Shown: positions 32,945-42,014 of the stretch, one piece after another
How the letters are laid out: each line of letters begins with the position of its first letter
Numbering within the stretch: the first letter of the stretch is position 1
NCBI GenBank assembly: GCA_020636005.1
Contig: JACJYR010000001.1
Span: 1,870,001 to 1,934,000 of the forward strand
Direction: 5' to 3'
DNA: 64,000 nt
DNA from: Lewinellaceae bacterium
GTDB lineage: Bacteria; Bacteroidota; Bacteroidia; Chitinophagales; Saprospiraceae
The notes under the pieces: model-generated
Database searches by the model: none
The model's input: the letters and a program-made list of their open reading frames with translations, nothing else
What the model was told of the DNA's origin: nothing
Position numbers and translations under genes: made by a program

Positions 32945-35900
32945 ATGACCTACAACGATAAATTCCTCAGCGAACTCGCCCGCCTCAACCCGGCGCAGCG
33001 GCAGGCCGTGGAGCATATCGAAGGCCCCGTGTTGGTCATCGCCGGGCCGGGCACGGGCAAGACGCACATCCTCGCCGCCCGCATCGGGCGCATCCTGATG
33101 GAAACAGACGCCCAACCGCACAACATCCTCTGCCTCACCTTTACCGATGCCGGGGTGCAGGCCATGCGCCGCCGCCTGCTCGATCTCATCGGCCCCGAGG
33201 CGCACCGGGTGCATATTTTCACTTTCCACTCCTTTTGCAATACCGTCATACAGGACAACCTCGAACGCTTCGGCAGGCGTGACCTCGAACCGCTGAGCGA
33301 CCTCGAACGCATCGAGATCATCCGCCGGATGCTGGACGAACTGCCCAACGACCACCCGCTGAAACGGGGGCGTGCCGACGTGTTTTTTTATGAAAAACAC
33401 CTCCAAAACCTCTTCCGCCAGTTGAAGGCGGAAAACTGGTCGGTGGGCTTTGTCCACCAAAAAATTGATGAATACCTCGCTGGCCTGCCACTGCGGGAGG
33501 AGTTTATTTACAAGGTGAGCCGGGGCAGTTTTAAAAAAGGCGATCTGAAAACCGCCAAGTTGGAAGAGGAGCAGTTGCGCATGGAAAAGCTGCGCTCGGC
33601 GGTAGCGCTGTTCCCACGCTACAAGGAACTCATGCGGGAGTACCACCGCTACGACTACGAGGACATGATTCTCTGGGTGCTGGATGCTTTTGAAAAACAC
33701 CCCGCCTTGCTGCGCAATTACCAGGAGCAGTATCTCTACTTCCTCGTGGACGAATACCAGGACACCAACGGCGCCCAAAACGAAATCCTCCACCGCCTCG
33801 TCGAATATTGGGAAAGCCCCAACATCTTCATCGTGGGCGACGACGACCAGAGCATTTATGAGTTCCAGGGTGCCCGTTTAAAAAACCTCACGGACTTCTA
33901 CGGCAGCTACCGCCACGACCTCAAGCTGGTCATTTTACAAGAAAACTACCGCTCGTCGCAGCACATCCTCGACACTTCCCGGGCGCTGATTGACAAAAAT
34001 AAAATCCGCATCGTGCAGAGCCTGAAAGCGTTGGGCGTGGAAAAAATACTCACCGCCCGGAACAAGGAATTTGCTGCCGTGCCGCTGCTGCCCAATGTCG
34101 TGGAGTATCCCAGCCGGCTGCAGGAAGATGTGGCCATCGTCAACCAAATTGCCGAACTGCAACAACAGGAATTCCCGCTCAGCGAGGTTGCCGTTATTTA
34201 CGCCAAACACCGCCAGGCAAAACGCCTGATGGAGTTGCTGGAGAAAAAAGGTATCCCCTACCGCACCCGCCGCCCAGTGAACATCCTCGACCTGCCGCTC
34301 GTGCAGAACATCCGCACCCTGCTGGAATACCTCAACCTCGAATTTCATAAACCTTACAGTGGCGAGTACCTCTTGTTCCAAATCATGCACTTCGACTTTT
34401 TCGGCATCCGCCCGCACGACCTGGCAAGGCTGGCGACGGCCCTGGCGGCAGAGAACAAGAACGGCGTTTACCCAAAATGGCGGGATGCCATCGCCGATGA
34501 AAAATTGATGGCGCATTTGGACGGCATCTATAATAATGCAGGGGACGAAAAACCTGCGAAAAATGAGCAAGGCGGCACTTTTGCAGCCGTGGCGCAGCTT
34601 TCCCAATTCCTGGAATTCATGCTGTCGGAATATGCCAACCTTTCCGTGCCTGCATTCGTGGAGCGCCTCATCAACCGAAGCGGTTTGTTGCGCCACGTTT
34701 TGACCAAACCGGAAAAGGACTGGCAGTTGCAGGTGCTGTTCACTTTTATGGGTTTTGTAAAAAAAGAAACCGAGCGAAACCCCCGCCTGAACCTGGCCCG
34801 CCTGCTCGAAATATTGCGGAGCATGGACGCCAATCGGATACAGTTGGCAGTTGGCCCCTTACAGGGTGACAAGGCTGTGGCTGCTGTAAACCTCGTGACG
34901 GCGCATGGGGCGAAAGGTCTGGAGTTTCAAAAAGTCTTTATGCTGGACTGCGTGAAAGACCATTGGGAACCGGGCAGCAAGGGCAGCAATTTCAGCTTTT
35001 CCTTCCCCGATACTATCACGCTGAGCGGGGAGGAAGATGCGGAGGAGGCCCGCCGCCGCCTGTTCTACGTGGGCATGACGAGGGCAAAGGAACTGCTGCA
35101 AATCTCCTACGCCGCCCAGGACGACGAGGGCAAAGAACTGCGCCGGGCGGTTTTTTTAGATGAAATTTTGGAGAAAACGGCGGTGGAGGTGCAGCCCGGC
35201 GAAGTACCGCAAAGCGAGGTGATCGAGGCGCAGGGCATCCTGTTGCTGGAAACCAAACCCGCTTTGCTGCCGCCCGATAAAACCACCATTGCGGAGTTAT
35301 TGGAAAATTTTACGCTCAGCGTTTCTTCCCTGAACAAGTTCCTCCGGTGCCCGCTGAGTTTTTATTATGAAAACATCCTGAACGTGCCGAGCGTACAGAG
35401 CGAGGCGGCCAGTTTCGGCATCGCCCTGCACAATGCGCTTCGCCGGGGTTTTGAAAAAATGCTGGCCTCGGCGGAAAAAGCCTTCCCTGCACCCAGCGAG
35501 TTTGTCCAGTTTTTTGAAAGGGAGATGTTCAAGCTGCAAGGCTTTTTTGGCAAAAAAGAATACGAGCGCCGCCTGTCGCTGGGCCGTGACTTTTTGCAAG
35601 CCTACTGCGAGCGAAACCTGCCGCATTGGCCAAAGAAAGTACAAGTGGAGCAGGAGTTTAAAAATGTAACGGTGGAAGGCGTGCCCCTCACGGGCATCCT
35701 GGACCGCATTGACTTTCACCAAAACCAACAGGTACACCTGGTGGACTACAAAACGGGCAGCCAGGACCCCGCCAAGCTCAGGCGCCCCGCCCAACTGACC
35801 GGCAAGCCCAGCCGCAAAAAAGACGCTGCCGAAAATGACCACGGCGGCAACTACTGGCGGCAATTGGTTTTTTATAAAATACTCTATGAAAACTGGCGCA

Positions 35901-36163
35901 ACAACCCCCGCCGGGTGCAGGACGCCGAAATCTCCTACCTCGAACCCGACGTGAAAGGCGACTTTCCACGCAAAAGCGTTACCTTCGAAGCTGGCGACGT
36001 GGCCTTTGTAAAAAACCTCATCACGGACACCTACGCCAAAATCATGCGGCAGGAATTTTACGAAGGCTGCGGCGAACCGAACTGCTCCTGGTGCAATTTC
36101 CTGCGGCGGCAGGGGCAGGTGAACTCGTTTACGGATGGGGAGGTGGAGGAACTGGACGATTGA
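32945..36163 (+). CDS. UvrD/Rep-family helicase with C-terminal PD-(D/E)XK nuclease, probable Fe-S cluster
   Basis: 1072 aa from the ATG at 32945; an upstream start at 32894 would read through a CAACC word stretch. Superfamily 1 motifs: LNPAQRQAVEH (Q motif), AGPGTGKT (34-40), DEYQDTNGAQNE, GDDDQSIYEFQGA, VTAHGAKGLEFQKVF, RRLFYVGMTRAKE. The C-terminal ~280 residues form an AddB/RecB-type nuclease: LHNAL, GILDRIDF and LVDYKTG. One Cys (LRCPLSFYY) plus three at the end (CGEPNCSWC) match the four-Cys Fe-S arrangement of AddB-type nucleases. Likely role: DNA end processing and repair. No AddA or second subunit is adjacent. Confidence 0.92.
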   Translation: MTYNDKFLSELARLNPAQRQAVEHIEGPVLVIAGPGTGKTHILAARIGRILMETDAQPHNILCLTFTDAGVQAMRRRLLDLIGPEAHRVHIFTFHSFCNTVIQDNLERFGRRDLEPLSDLERIEIIRRMLDELPNDHPLKRGRADVFFYEKHLQNLFRQLKAENWSVGFVHQKIDEYLAGLPLREEFIYKVSRGSFKKGDLKTAKLEEEQLRMEKLRSAVALFPRYKELMREYHRYDYEDMILWVLDAFEKHPALLRNYQEQYLYFLVDEYQDTNGAQNEILHRLVEYWESPNIFIVGDDDQSIYEFQGARLKNLTDFYGSYRHDLKLVILQENYRSSQHILDTSRALIDKNKIRIVQSLKALGVEKILTARNKEFAAVPLLPNVVEYPSRLQEDVAIVNQIAELQQQEFPLSEVAVIYAKHRQAKRLMELLEKKGIPYRTRRPVNILDLPLVQNIRTLLEYLNLEFHKPYSGEYLLFQIMHFDFFGIRPHDLARLATALAAENKNGVYPKWRDAIADEKLMAHLDGIYNNAGDEKPAKNEQGGTFAAVAQLSQFLEFMLSEYANLSVPAFVERLINRSGLLRHVLTKPEKDWQLQVLFTFMGFVKKETERNPRLNLARLLEILRSMDANRIQLAVGPLQGDKAVAAVNLVTAHGAKGLEFQKVFMLDCVKDHWEPGSKGSNFSFSFPDTITLSGEEDAEEARRRLFYVGMTRAKELLQISYAAQDDEGKELRRAVFLDEILEKTAVEVQPGEVPQSEVIEAQGILLLETKPALLPPDKTTIAELLENFTLSVSSLNKFLRCPLSFYYENILNVPSVQSEAASFGIALHNALRRGFEKMLASAEKAFPAPSEFVQFFEREMFKLQGFFGKKEYERRLSLGRDFLQAYCERNLPHWPKKVQVEQEFKNVTVEGVPLTGILDRIDFHQNQQVHLVDYKTGSQDPAKLRRPAQLTGKPSRKKDAAENDHGGNYWRQLVFYKILYENWRNNPRRVQDAEISYLEPDVKGDFPRKSVTFEAGDVAFVKNLITDTYAKIMRQEFYEGCGEPNCSWCNFLRRQGQVNSFTDGEVEELDD

Positions 36164-36177
36164 AACTAACCTTATTC

Positions 36178-36216
36178 TCAACCCCCATCAACCTTTTATA
36201 AACCACATCAACCATT
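36178..36216 (+). repeat. CATCAACC word array up to the pcm start
   Basis: CAACCCCCATCAACC, then CACATCAACC, directly before the TTG start of pcm. Same word family, in plus sense, as 13084-13137. Confidence 0.5.
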
Positions 36217-36864
36217 TTGGAAGACACCTACCGACATAAAGGCCTCCGCCGCAAGCTCGTGGAATCGCTGCGTGAAAAAGGCATTACCGAAGAAAAAGTG
36301 CTGGCCGCCATGGACGTGCTGCCCCGCCATTTTTTCCTCGACAGCGCTTTTGCGGAACTGGCTTACCAGGACAAGGCGCTGCCCATCGAGTGCGAGCAGA
36401 CCATTTCGCAGCCTTACACAGTGGCTTTCCAGACACAGCTTTTGGAAATAAAAAAACGGGACAAGGTGCTGGAAATTGGCACAGGCTCTGGCTACCAAGC
36501 TGCGGTTTTGGGGACAATGGGAGCGAGGGTTTTTACGGTAGAGCGGCAGGAAAATTTGTTCCATAAAACCCGCAAACTGCTGGCGGATATGGGCTTCCAG
36601 AATATCCGCTGCTATTTCCGGGATGGCTCGAAGGGCTTGGCCGAGTTTGCCCCCTACGACAAAATCCTCGTGACGGCAGGGGCCGACGAGGTGCCGCAAG
36701 CCCTATTGGAACAACTAAAAGTTGGGGGCATGTTGGTCATCCCTGTCGGGCGGCGGGCGCAGAAAATGAAGCGCATTATCCGCAAAACGGAGATGGAATA
36801 CATGGAAGAAGATTGGGGCGATTTTCGCTTTGTACCTTTTGTGAAAGGCACAGAGCCTTTGTAG
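36217..36864 (+). CDS. pcm: Protein-L-isoaspartate O-methyltransferase
   Basis: 215 aa from a TTG start at 36217. TTG is chosen because the family N-terminus (DTYRHKGLRRKLVESLREKG) begins right there and the next ATG at 36310 would remove it. Seen: MDVLPRHFF, the threonine/serine-containing QTISQPYTVAFQTQLL, SAM motif I VLEIGTGSGYQAAVL, and the late ILVTAGADEVPQAL. The enzyme methylates abnormal isoaspartyl residues to start their repair, in the cytoplasm. A CATCAACC word array (36178-36216) runs up to the start codon. Confidence 0.93.
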   Translation: MEDTYRHKGLRRKLVESLREKGITEEKVLAAMDVLPRHFFLDSAFAELAYQDKALPIECEQTISQPYTVAFQTQLLEIKKRDKVLEIGTGSGYQAAVLGTMGARVFTVERQENLFHKTRKLLADMGFQNIRCYFRDGSKGLAEFAPYDKILVTAGADEVPQALLEQLKVGGMLVIPVGRRAQKMKRIIRKTEMEYMEEDWGDFRFVPFVKGTEPL

Positions 36865-36889
36865 CAAGAAGACATTTTGCCTACCTTTG
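36858..36889 (+). promoter_or_regulatory. Promoter for the E2 gene: TTTG-N20-TACCTTTG
   Basis: A -33 TTTG (36858-36861) and a -7 TACCTTTG (36882-36889) with 20 nt between them match the Bacteroidota primary-sigma consensus. Leader to the ATG at 36985 is about 90 nt. The -33 part overlaps the end of pcm. Confidence 0.6.
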
Positions 36890-36934
36890 CAGCCGGATTT
36901 TCCTAACCAAATTGCAAAACCAAAGTTGTCGCTG

Positions 36935-36984
36935 TTCTTCGACTACTACCAACGAACAACTGGCAACGGACAACAAATAACGAA
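36935..36984 (+). repeat. ACAACGGACAAC word array before the E2 start
   Basis: CTACCAACGAACAACTGGC then AACGGACAACAAATAACGAA, ending at the ATG. Similar in wording to the cassette at 188-226. Confidence 0.45.
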
Positions 36985-38328
36985 ATGGCACAAGTAGAAC
37001 TGATAATGCCCAAAATGGGCGAGAGCATCATGGAGGCCACCATCCTGAACTGGGCCAAAAAGGTGGGCGACAAAGTGGAGGTGGACGAGACCGTGCTCGA
37101 AATCGCCACCGATAAGGTGGACTCCGAAGTCCCGTCGCCGGTAGCAGGCGTCATTGCAGAACTTTTATTTAAAGAAAACGATGTGGTGCCGGTGGGTCAT
37201 GCCATCGCCATCATTGCCACGAATGGGGAAGCCGTTTCTCCAAAACCATCGCCCGCCGTGAAAGACGTTGCGGCAGCATCTGCCTCCAATGGCCAACCGA
37301 ATGGCGTGGCAAAACCCGAAAAAGAAATGGCGCCAACGCCTGTGGCAGTAGCCGAAGCGCCCCCCATCCAAACGACCAGCGTTAGTGGCCGTTTTTACTC
37401 TCCCCTGGTTAAAAATATCGCCAAGGCAGAAAACATCGGCATGACCGAACTGGAGCGGATACCCGGTAGCGGTATGCAGGGCAGGGTGACGAAAAAGGAC
37501 ATTTTGGCCTATGTTGAAAACAGGAGCACCGCACCAGCCCAAGCTCCGGCCAGCAGTCCACAGCCGGTAGTTGGCAGTCAGCAACCTGCTGTCACAAAAC
37601 CCGCCGTCAGCCTTTCCGGGAACGTGGAAATCGTCGAAATGGACCGGATGCGCAAGCTCATCGCCGACCACATGGTGATGTCGAAGCGGGTGTCGCCCCA
37701 CGTCACCTCTTACGTGGAGGTGGACATGACGAACATCGTGAACTGGCGGGAGCAGAACAAGGATGCTTTCCAGAAAAAATACGGGGAGAAGATTACCTAT
37801 ACGCCTATTTTTATCGAGGCTATCGTAAAGGCCATTGGCGACTTCCCGATGATAAATATCTCGGTGGACGAAACGAGGATCATTGTCAAAAAAGACATCA
37901 ACATAGGGATGGCCACGGCCTTGCCCTCGGGCAATCTCATTGTGCCGGTCATCAAAAGTGCCGACCAATTGAACCTCGTCGGTTTGACCAAAGCCGTCAA
38001 TGACCTGGCGGGCAGGGCGAGGAACAACAAGCTGAAACCGGAGGAAATACAGGACGGTACTTTCACCCTGACCAATGTCGGCACGTTCGGCAACGTGATG
38101 GGAACACCCATTATCAACCAACCCCAAGTGGCCATCATGGCCGCCGGGGCCATCCGGAAGAAACCCGCCGTGGTGGAAACCGAATATGGCGATTTGATAG
38201 CCGTGCGACAGTTGATGTTCCTCTCCATGAGCTACGACCACCGGGTGGTGGATGGGTTCCTGGGCGGCTCGTTCCTGCGCAAAGTGGCTGACTACCTGGA
38301 GGCTTTCGATGCAAAACGGGGCGTTTGA
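36985..38328 (+). CDS. 2-oxoacid dehydrogenase complex E2 (dihydrolipoamide acyltransferase)
   Basis: 447 aa. One lipoyl domain with the lipoylated Lys44 (EIATDKVDSEVPSP), an Ala/Pro linker, a peripheral-subunit-binding domain (about 131-167: YSPLVKNIAKAENIGMTELE), a second linker, and the catalytic domain (about 210-447) ending with SYDHRVVDG, the His and Asp needed for acyl transfer. Shape fits the E2 of a branched-chain or pyruvate/2-oxoglutarate complex; which one cannot be told because E1 and E3 are not next to it. Transcribed from its own promoter at 36858-36889. Confidence 0.93.
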   Translation: MAQVELIMPKMGESIMEATILNWAKKVGDKVEVDETVLEIATDKVDSEVPSPVAGVIAELLFKENDVVPVGHAIAIIATNGEAVSPKPSPAVKDVAAASASNGQPNGVAKPEKEMAPTPVAVAEAPPIQTTSVSGRFYSPLVKNIAKAENIGMTELERIPGSGMQGRVTKKDILAYVENRSTAPAQAPASSPQPVVGSQQPAVTKPAVSLSGNVEIVEMDRMRKLIADHMVMSKRVSPHVTSYVEVDMTNIVNWREQNKDAFQKKYGEKITYTPIFIEAIVKAIGDFPMINISVDETRIIVKKDINIGMATALPSGNLIVPVIKSADQLNLVGLTKAVNDLAGRARNNKLKPEEIQDGTFTLTNVGTFGNVMGTPIINQPQVAIMAAGAIRKKPAVVETEYGDLIAVRQLMFLSMSYDHRVVDGFLGGSFLRKVADYLEAFDAKRGV

Positions 38329-38397
38329 GCAAGGCCCTTTGCTGCTGTTAAATCACCATGATAGGCTGTTCAAAATTCGGGGGTTACAGGAAAGAAA

Positions 38398-38547
38398 CTA
38401 CCCCGTATTTCTGAACAACTTGGCTTTCTGTTGTAAAATGGAGACCGGCAGGTTTTCCTTCCGCCAGTTCTGAATATCGACTATTCTGGCCTCTTCCATG
38501 GCTTTTTTTGTGGCTTGCGGTGAAATTTTTTTTCCATAGTTCGCCAT
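38398..38547 (-). CDS. Possible 49-residue protein
   Basis: Reads MANYGKKISPQATKKAMEEA then RIVDIQNWRKENLPVSIL and QQKAKLFRNTG before a stop at 38398. Composition is protein-like (no rare-residue bias, amphipathic middle) and it is the only credible frame in the 600-nt spacer 38329-38931. No promoter or strong ribosome site was seen and no family recognised; it may be a remnant. Confidence 0.4.
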   Translation of the reverse strand: MANYGKKISPQATKKAMEEARIVDIQNWRKENLPVSILQQKAKLFRNTG

Positions 38548-38931
38548 GCCCAAGCACCCTTCCGTTCTTGATCTTCAATTGTGTAAAACTATTTCAAACA
38601 ACCCAGACAATTTCAATCGGCTACTCACCTTAATTCATTTTCAGTTTGCAGTAGCAGTAAATCCAAACTTCTCAATCCCGTGACAAAATATACCCTGCTA
38701 CTTGTGAAAACAATGCCTTTCCCCCGTTTTGGAGAAACGTAATTTTTATACAAAAAACAAATATTTTCCTGGCTGAAACAAACTGCTTACATTGGGCATC
38801 GAAAACCCGAAGCAGGCGACAAAGGCGAGTAGGCAGTAACCTGAAGATCCAAGCTTCCGACCCACAGCAATATACCCGCCCAGGCCCTTTGGGGGAATAA
38901 ACCCTAAACGTTCACCAAAAAACGCTTGGCC
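38548..38931. other. Gene-free spacer before comEC
   Basis: About 380 nt, A/T-rich in the middle (38730-38770). No coding frame, hairpin or clear -7 box stands out. Confidence 0.4.
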
Positions 38932-41046
38932 ATGCTCAATTGGCGGGAAATCCCCTTCTTCCGTTTGCTGTTACCGCTATCGGCAGGTATCCTGCTGGCG
39001 ATGATCTTCAATTACAATTCCCTGTTGCTGAAAGCGCTCCTGGCCACCCTGCCCATTGTGGCCTGGGCAGCCAACAAGGTACGAGGGATGTACCGCTACA
39101 GATGGCTGTTTGGCAGCCTGTTGAACGGGGCCGTCCTGCTGCTGGGCTACCAGGCTGCCTGGTTCCACCTGGAACTGAACCAACCGGATCATTTCAACCG
39201 TTTATTGCGCCAGGAGGAAGGCATAGTCGTCGGGAGGATAGCCGACGCCCCTGCAAAAAAAGGGGATTGGGTGAAAGTGGAGCTGGCCACAGAGTCAATG
39301 GGGCCAAGCCCTGACAGCCTGGCCCCCGTCTCTGGCAACATCCTGGTGTACCTGGCCAGGGACACTTCCGCCGAATTGTTGCGGTACGGCGACGAACTGC
39401 TGTTTAAAAGCAATATAACAGCCATCGGGCCGCCCAAAAACCCTGATGCGTTCGACTATGGGCGCTACCTGCATTTCCAAAACATCCACCACCAGGCCTT
39501 TGTACGGGAAGGTGATTGGCTGCTGCACAAAAAACGAAAAGGCTTTTCGATATATGGTGATGCCATTGCCCTGCAGGGGTATTTTTTAAAAACCCTCCGA
39601 AAGCACCTGTCCACCGAAAGCGAACTGGCCGTCGGTTCGGCCCTCATCCTTGGCTACCGCGACGAGGTGCCGGAAGACCTGCTGACGGCCTATTCTCAGA
39701 CGGGCGCCATGCACGTGCTGGCCGTATCGGGCCTGCACGTAGGCATCGTTTTTTTCATTTTCAATTTCTTTCTGGGCAGGGTCAAACTGTACAGCAAGGG
39801 CTGGAAGGCCACCAAAGTGCTCCTTATCCTGGCCGGCATCTGGATCTTTGCGCTCGTGACAGGGGCCTCCCCTTCCGTATTGCGGGCGACGGTGATGTTT
39901 TCCTTCATCAACGTGGGCATGGCCCTGCGGCGCTACAACAACGTGTACAATTCGATGGCCGCCAGTGCTTTCTTCCTGCTGCTCTGGAACCCCTACTGGA
40001 TCGTGAGCGTCAGTTTCCAATTATCCTATTTGGCGGTTTGGGGCATTCTCTATTTCCAACCCAAAATTGCAAAGCTGCTGACCCCGGAAAACAAATGGCT
40101 CGAGAAGGCATGGCAGCTCATCGCCGTCTCGCTGGCCGCCCAACTGATGACGCTGCCGCTCACGCTGTACTATTTCAACCAGTTCCCCACCTGGTTTTGG
40201 CTGACGAGTATGATCCTGGTGCCGCTGGCGGGCATCGAACTGGGCATGGGGCTGCTGCTGCTTTTGATGGAATCCGTTTGGGAAATGGCTGCTGTCTGGG
40301 TCGGTAAAGCGCTGTGGGCCCTGCTATGGTTTGGCAATGCCTGCGTCTCGTTCATCCAGCACTTGCCGGGCGCTGTCATCGAAGGGATTTGGATGGGGCC
40401 TTTAATTGCGTTGTTGCTTTACCTGGTCATCCTTAGCGCAATGGCCGCCATTGGTTCGAAGCAGTTCAAGTGGGTGTTTTCGGCGCTTGCGTTCCTCGTG
40501 CTGGTCAGTGCCAATTATGCCTTCACCACCTGGAAAGAACACGGCAACGGGCAAATCGTGGTCTATAACATTTACAAACACACCGCCATTGATTTTTTGG
40601 ACGGCAAAAAAGCCTGGTCGCTTATCAGCCGGGACATTGGGGCAAAGGCATTAAAATTTGCCGTTCAGGGGCACCGTATGGCTTTGGGTATCGAGGAAGT
40701 TGACACCCTCCAACTTTCTGACTCCCTCGCCCATGCCTCCGGACGCTTCTTTTATGAAAATGGCCTGGTGCAGTTCCACGATAAAAAAATGGCCATCGTG
40801 GCCCAGCCTGTCAGCCGCACTGGGGCCGAAAAAATCGGGGTGGATTTACTGTTGCTCCGCAACTCCCCCAAGATGGGAATAGAGGAGTTGCTCGACATCT
40901 TTGACAGCCGGCTGATCATCTTCGATGCCTCGAATAAAAAATGGCAGGTGGAAAAATGGAAGGTGGCCTGTAGGGAGTTGGGGGTAGAATACCACGACAT
41001 CAACGAGCAGGGGGCCTGGGTACTGGATTTGGGGGACGGGGGCTGA
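38932..41046 (+). CDS. comEC: ComEC/Rec2-family DNA uptake membrane protein
   Basis: 704 aa from the ATG at 38932 (a TTG at 38926 is also possible). N-terminal membrane helices and an OB-like soluble loop with DALRYGDE-type residues (DTSAELLRYGDELLFKSN), then the Competence domain with the hallmark MHVLAVSGLHVGIVFFIF and GASPSVLRATVM. About ten membrane helices follow. The C-terminal ~170 residues lack the HxHxDH metal site of the metallo-beta-lactamase domain found in many ComEC proteins, as is common in Bacteroidota. Expected role: channel moving single-stranded DNA into the cell. Confidence 0.9.
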   Translation: MLNWREIPFFRLLLPLSAGILLAMIFNYNSLLLKALLATLPIVAWAANKVRGMYRYRWLFGSLLNGAVLLLGYQAAWFHLELNQPDHFNRLLRQEEGIVVGRIADAPAKKGDWVKVELATESMGPSPDSLAPVSGNILVYLARDTSAELLRYGDELLFKSNITAIGPPKNPDAFDYGRYLHFQNIHHQAFVREGDWLLHKKRKGFSIYGDAIALQGYFLKTLRKHLSTESELAVGSALILGYRDEVPEDLLTAYSQTGAMHVLAVSGLHVGIVFFIFNFFLGRVKLYSKGWKATKVLLILAGIWIFALVTGASPSVLRATVMFSFINVGMALRRYNNVYNSMAASAFFLLLWNPYWIVSVSFQLSYLAVWGILYFQPKIAKLLTPENKWLEKAWQLIAVSLAAQLMTLPLTLYYFNQFPTWFWLTSMILVPLAGIELGMGLLLLLMESVWEMAAVWVGKALWALLWFGNACVSFIQHLPGAVIEGIWMGPLIALLLYLVILSAMAAIGSKQFKWVFSALAFLVLVSANYAFTTWKEHGNGQIVVYNIYKHTAIDFLDGKKAWSLISRDIGAKALKFAVQGHRMALGIEEVDTLQLSDSLAHASGRFFYENGLVQFHDKKMAIVAQPVSRTGAEKIGVDLLLLRNSPKMGIEELLDIFDSRLIIFDASNKKWQVEKWKVACRELGVEYHDINEQGAWVLDLGDGG

Positions 41047-41368
41047 GGTTTTTATTGGATAAAAGGTTACTATGGTCAGCGGTGGACGGTGGACGGCGTG
41101 CAATTCTTTGATGGTCAAAGTTTTGCTTTAGGCCAAAACGACAAAACCAGCCATGTTTCAGCATAGCGGATCAGCCAATTGAAAAACTGAGATTGTTCAA
41201 AAAACTGCGTCAATTTCTCACAAGTGATTGATTGCGAGAGTGGTTTTTTTTTTTTTCAAAAACACACTTCTCTGCATGGTCTCGAAAAACTTGCCTTTGA
41301 ACGCCTTCAGCCTTATACCCAAAGAAAGTGGACAATGGAGAACTGGCAGTTTCAAAACCCAGAATACA
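41047..41368. other. Spacer between convergent comEC and HAD genes
   Basis: Includes a GGTGGACGGT word pair (41082-41098) of the same kind as before the Xaa-Pro aminopeptidase gene, and a run of 13 T (41244-41256). No gene supported. A poly-T run on the plus strand could mark the end of the comEC transcript. Confidence 0.45.
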
Positions 41369-41980
41369 TCAGGAAAGGATGCCCTTTTCGGCCAGCGCTT
41401 TTTCCAACTGCCCCGCCGACTGGAAATGGATGCCCTGGATGCCCAATTTTTCTGCAGCCTCCACATTTCGGTAGTTGTCGTCAATAAAGACGGAGCGTTT
41501 GGGCGCTACCCCGTACCTGTCCAACAGGATTTGATAAAACTCCGGGAAAGGCTTCCTCGTTCTTTCCACGCCGGAAACTACAATGCCCTCAAACCATTGC
41601 AGGAAATCATACAGCTCCAGGGCTACGGGAAAAGTCTCCGCCGACCAGTTGGTGAGCGCATATAAACGATGGGTGTCGGCGGTTTTGATTTTTTTCAAAA
41701 TATCTACCGTGCCGTGGATGGGGCCGCCGAGCATCTCCTCCCAACGGCCATAATAGGCCCTGATTTCGGTTTCCCATTCGGGGTGTTTGGCCAACAGTTC
41801 ATCGGTGGCGTCCTGCAGGGAGCGTCCGGCGTCCTGCTGCTCGTTCCAGTCGTGGGTACAGATGTTTTGGAAAAAGTAATCTTTTCTGGCCTCGTTGCCG
41901 GCAAAGATTTCATTGAAAACGTACATGGGGTTCCAGTCAATGAGTACGCCGCCGAGGTCGAAGATGATGGTGTCGATCAT
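41369..41980 (-). CDS. HAD-superfamily phosphatase (subfamily IA)
   Basis: 203 aa from the ATG at 41980 (MIDTIIFDLGGVLIDWNP). Motif I is FDLGGVLID; because it reads D-x-G rather than D-x-D, the second acid is replaced by Gly as in YihX/epoxide-hydrolase-N-type members. Motif II LTNWSAE, motif III Lys in RKPFPEFY, and motif IV VFIDDNYRNVEAA are present. Family members remove phosphate from sugar phosphates or nucleotides. It is 34 nt from the Xaa-Pro aminopeptidase gene on the same strand. Confidence 0.9.
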   Translation of the reverse strand: MIDTIIFDLGGVLIDWNPMYVFNEIFAGNEARKDYFFQNICTHDWNEQQDAGRSLQDATDELLAKHPEWETEIRAYYGRWEEMLGGPIHGTVDILKKIKTADTHRLYALTNWSAETFPVALELYDFLQWFEGIVVSGVERTRKPFPEFYQILLDRYGVAPKRSVFIDDNYRNVEAAEKLGIQGIHFQSAGQLEKALAEKGILS

Positions 41981-42014
41981 GCTCAAGGTTCAGGTTTGGT
42001 TGTGCTTGAAAATT

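Noticed and set aside
38384..38578. 64-codon minus-strand frame before comEC
   Set aside because: The overlapping 49-codon frame (38398-38547) has much more protein-like composition; this one is its shadow.
41244..41256. T13 run as a phase-variable coding tract
   Set aside because: It lies in a spacer between convergent genes and not in any supported coding frame or promoter.
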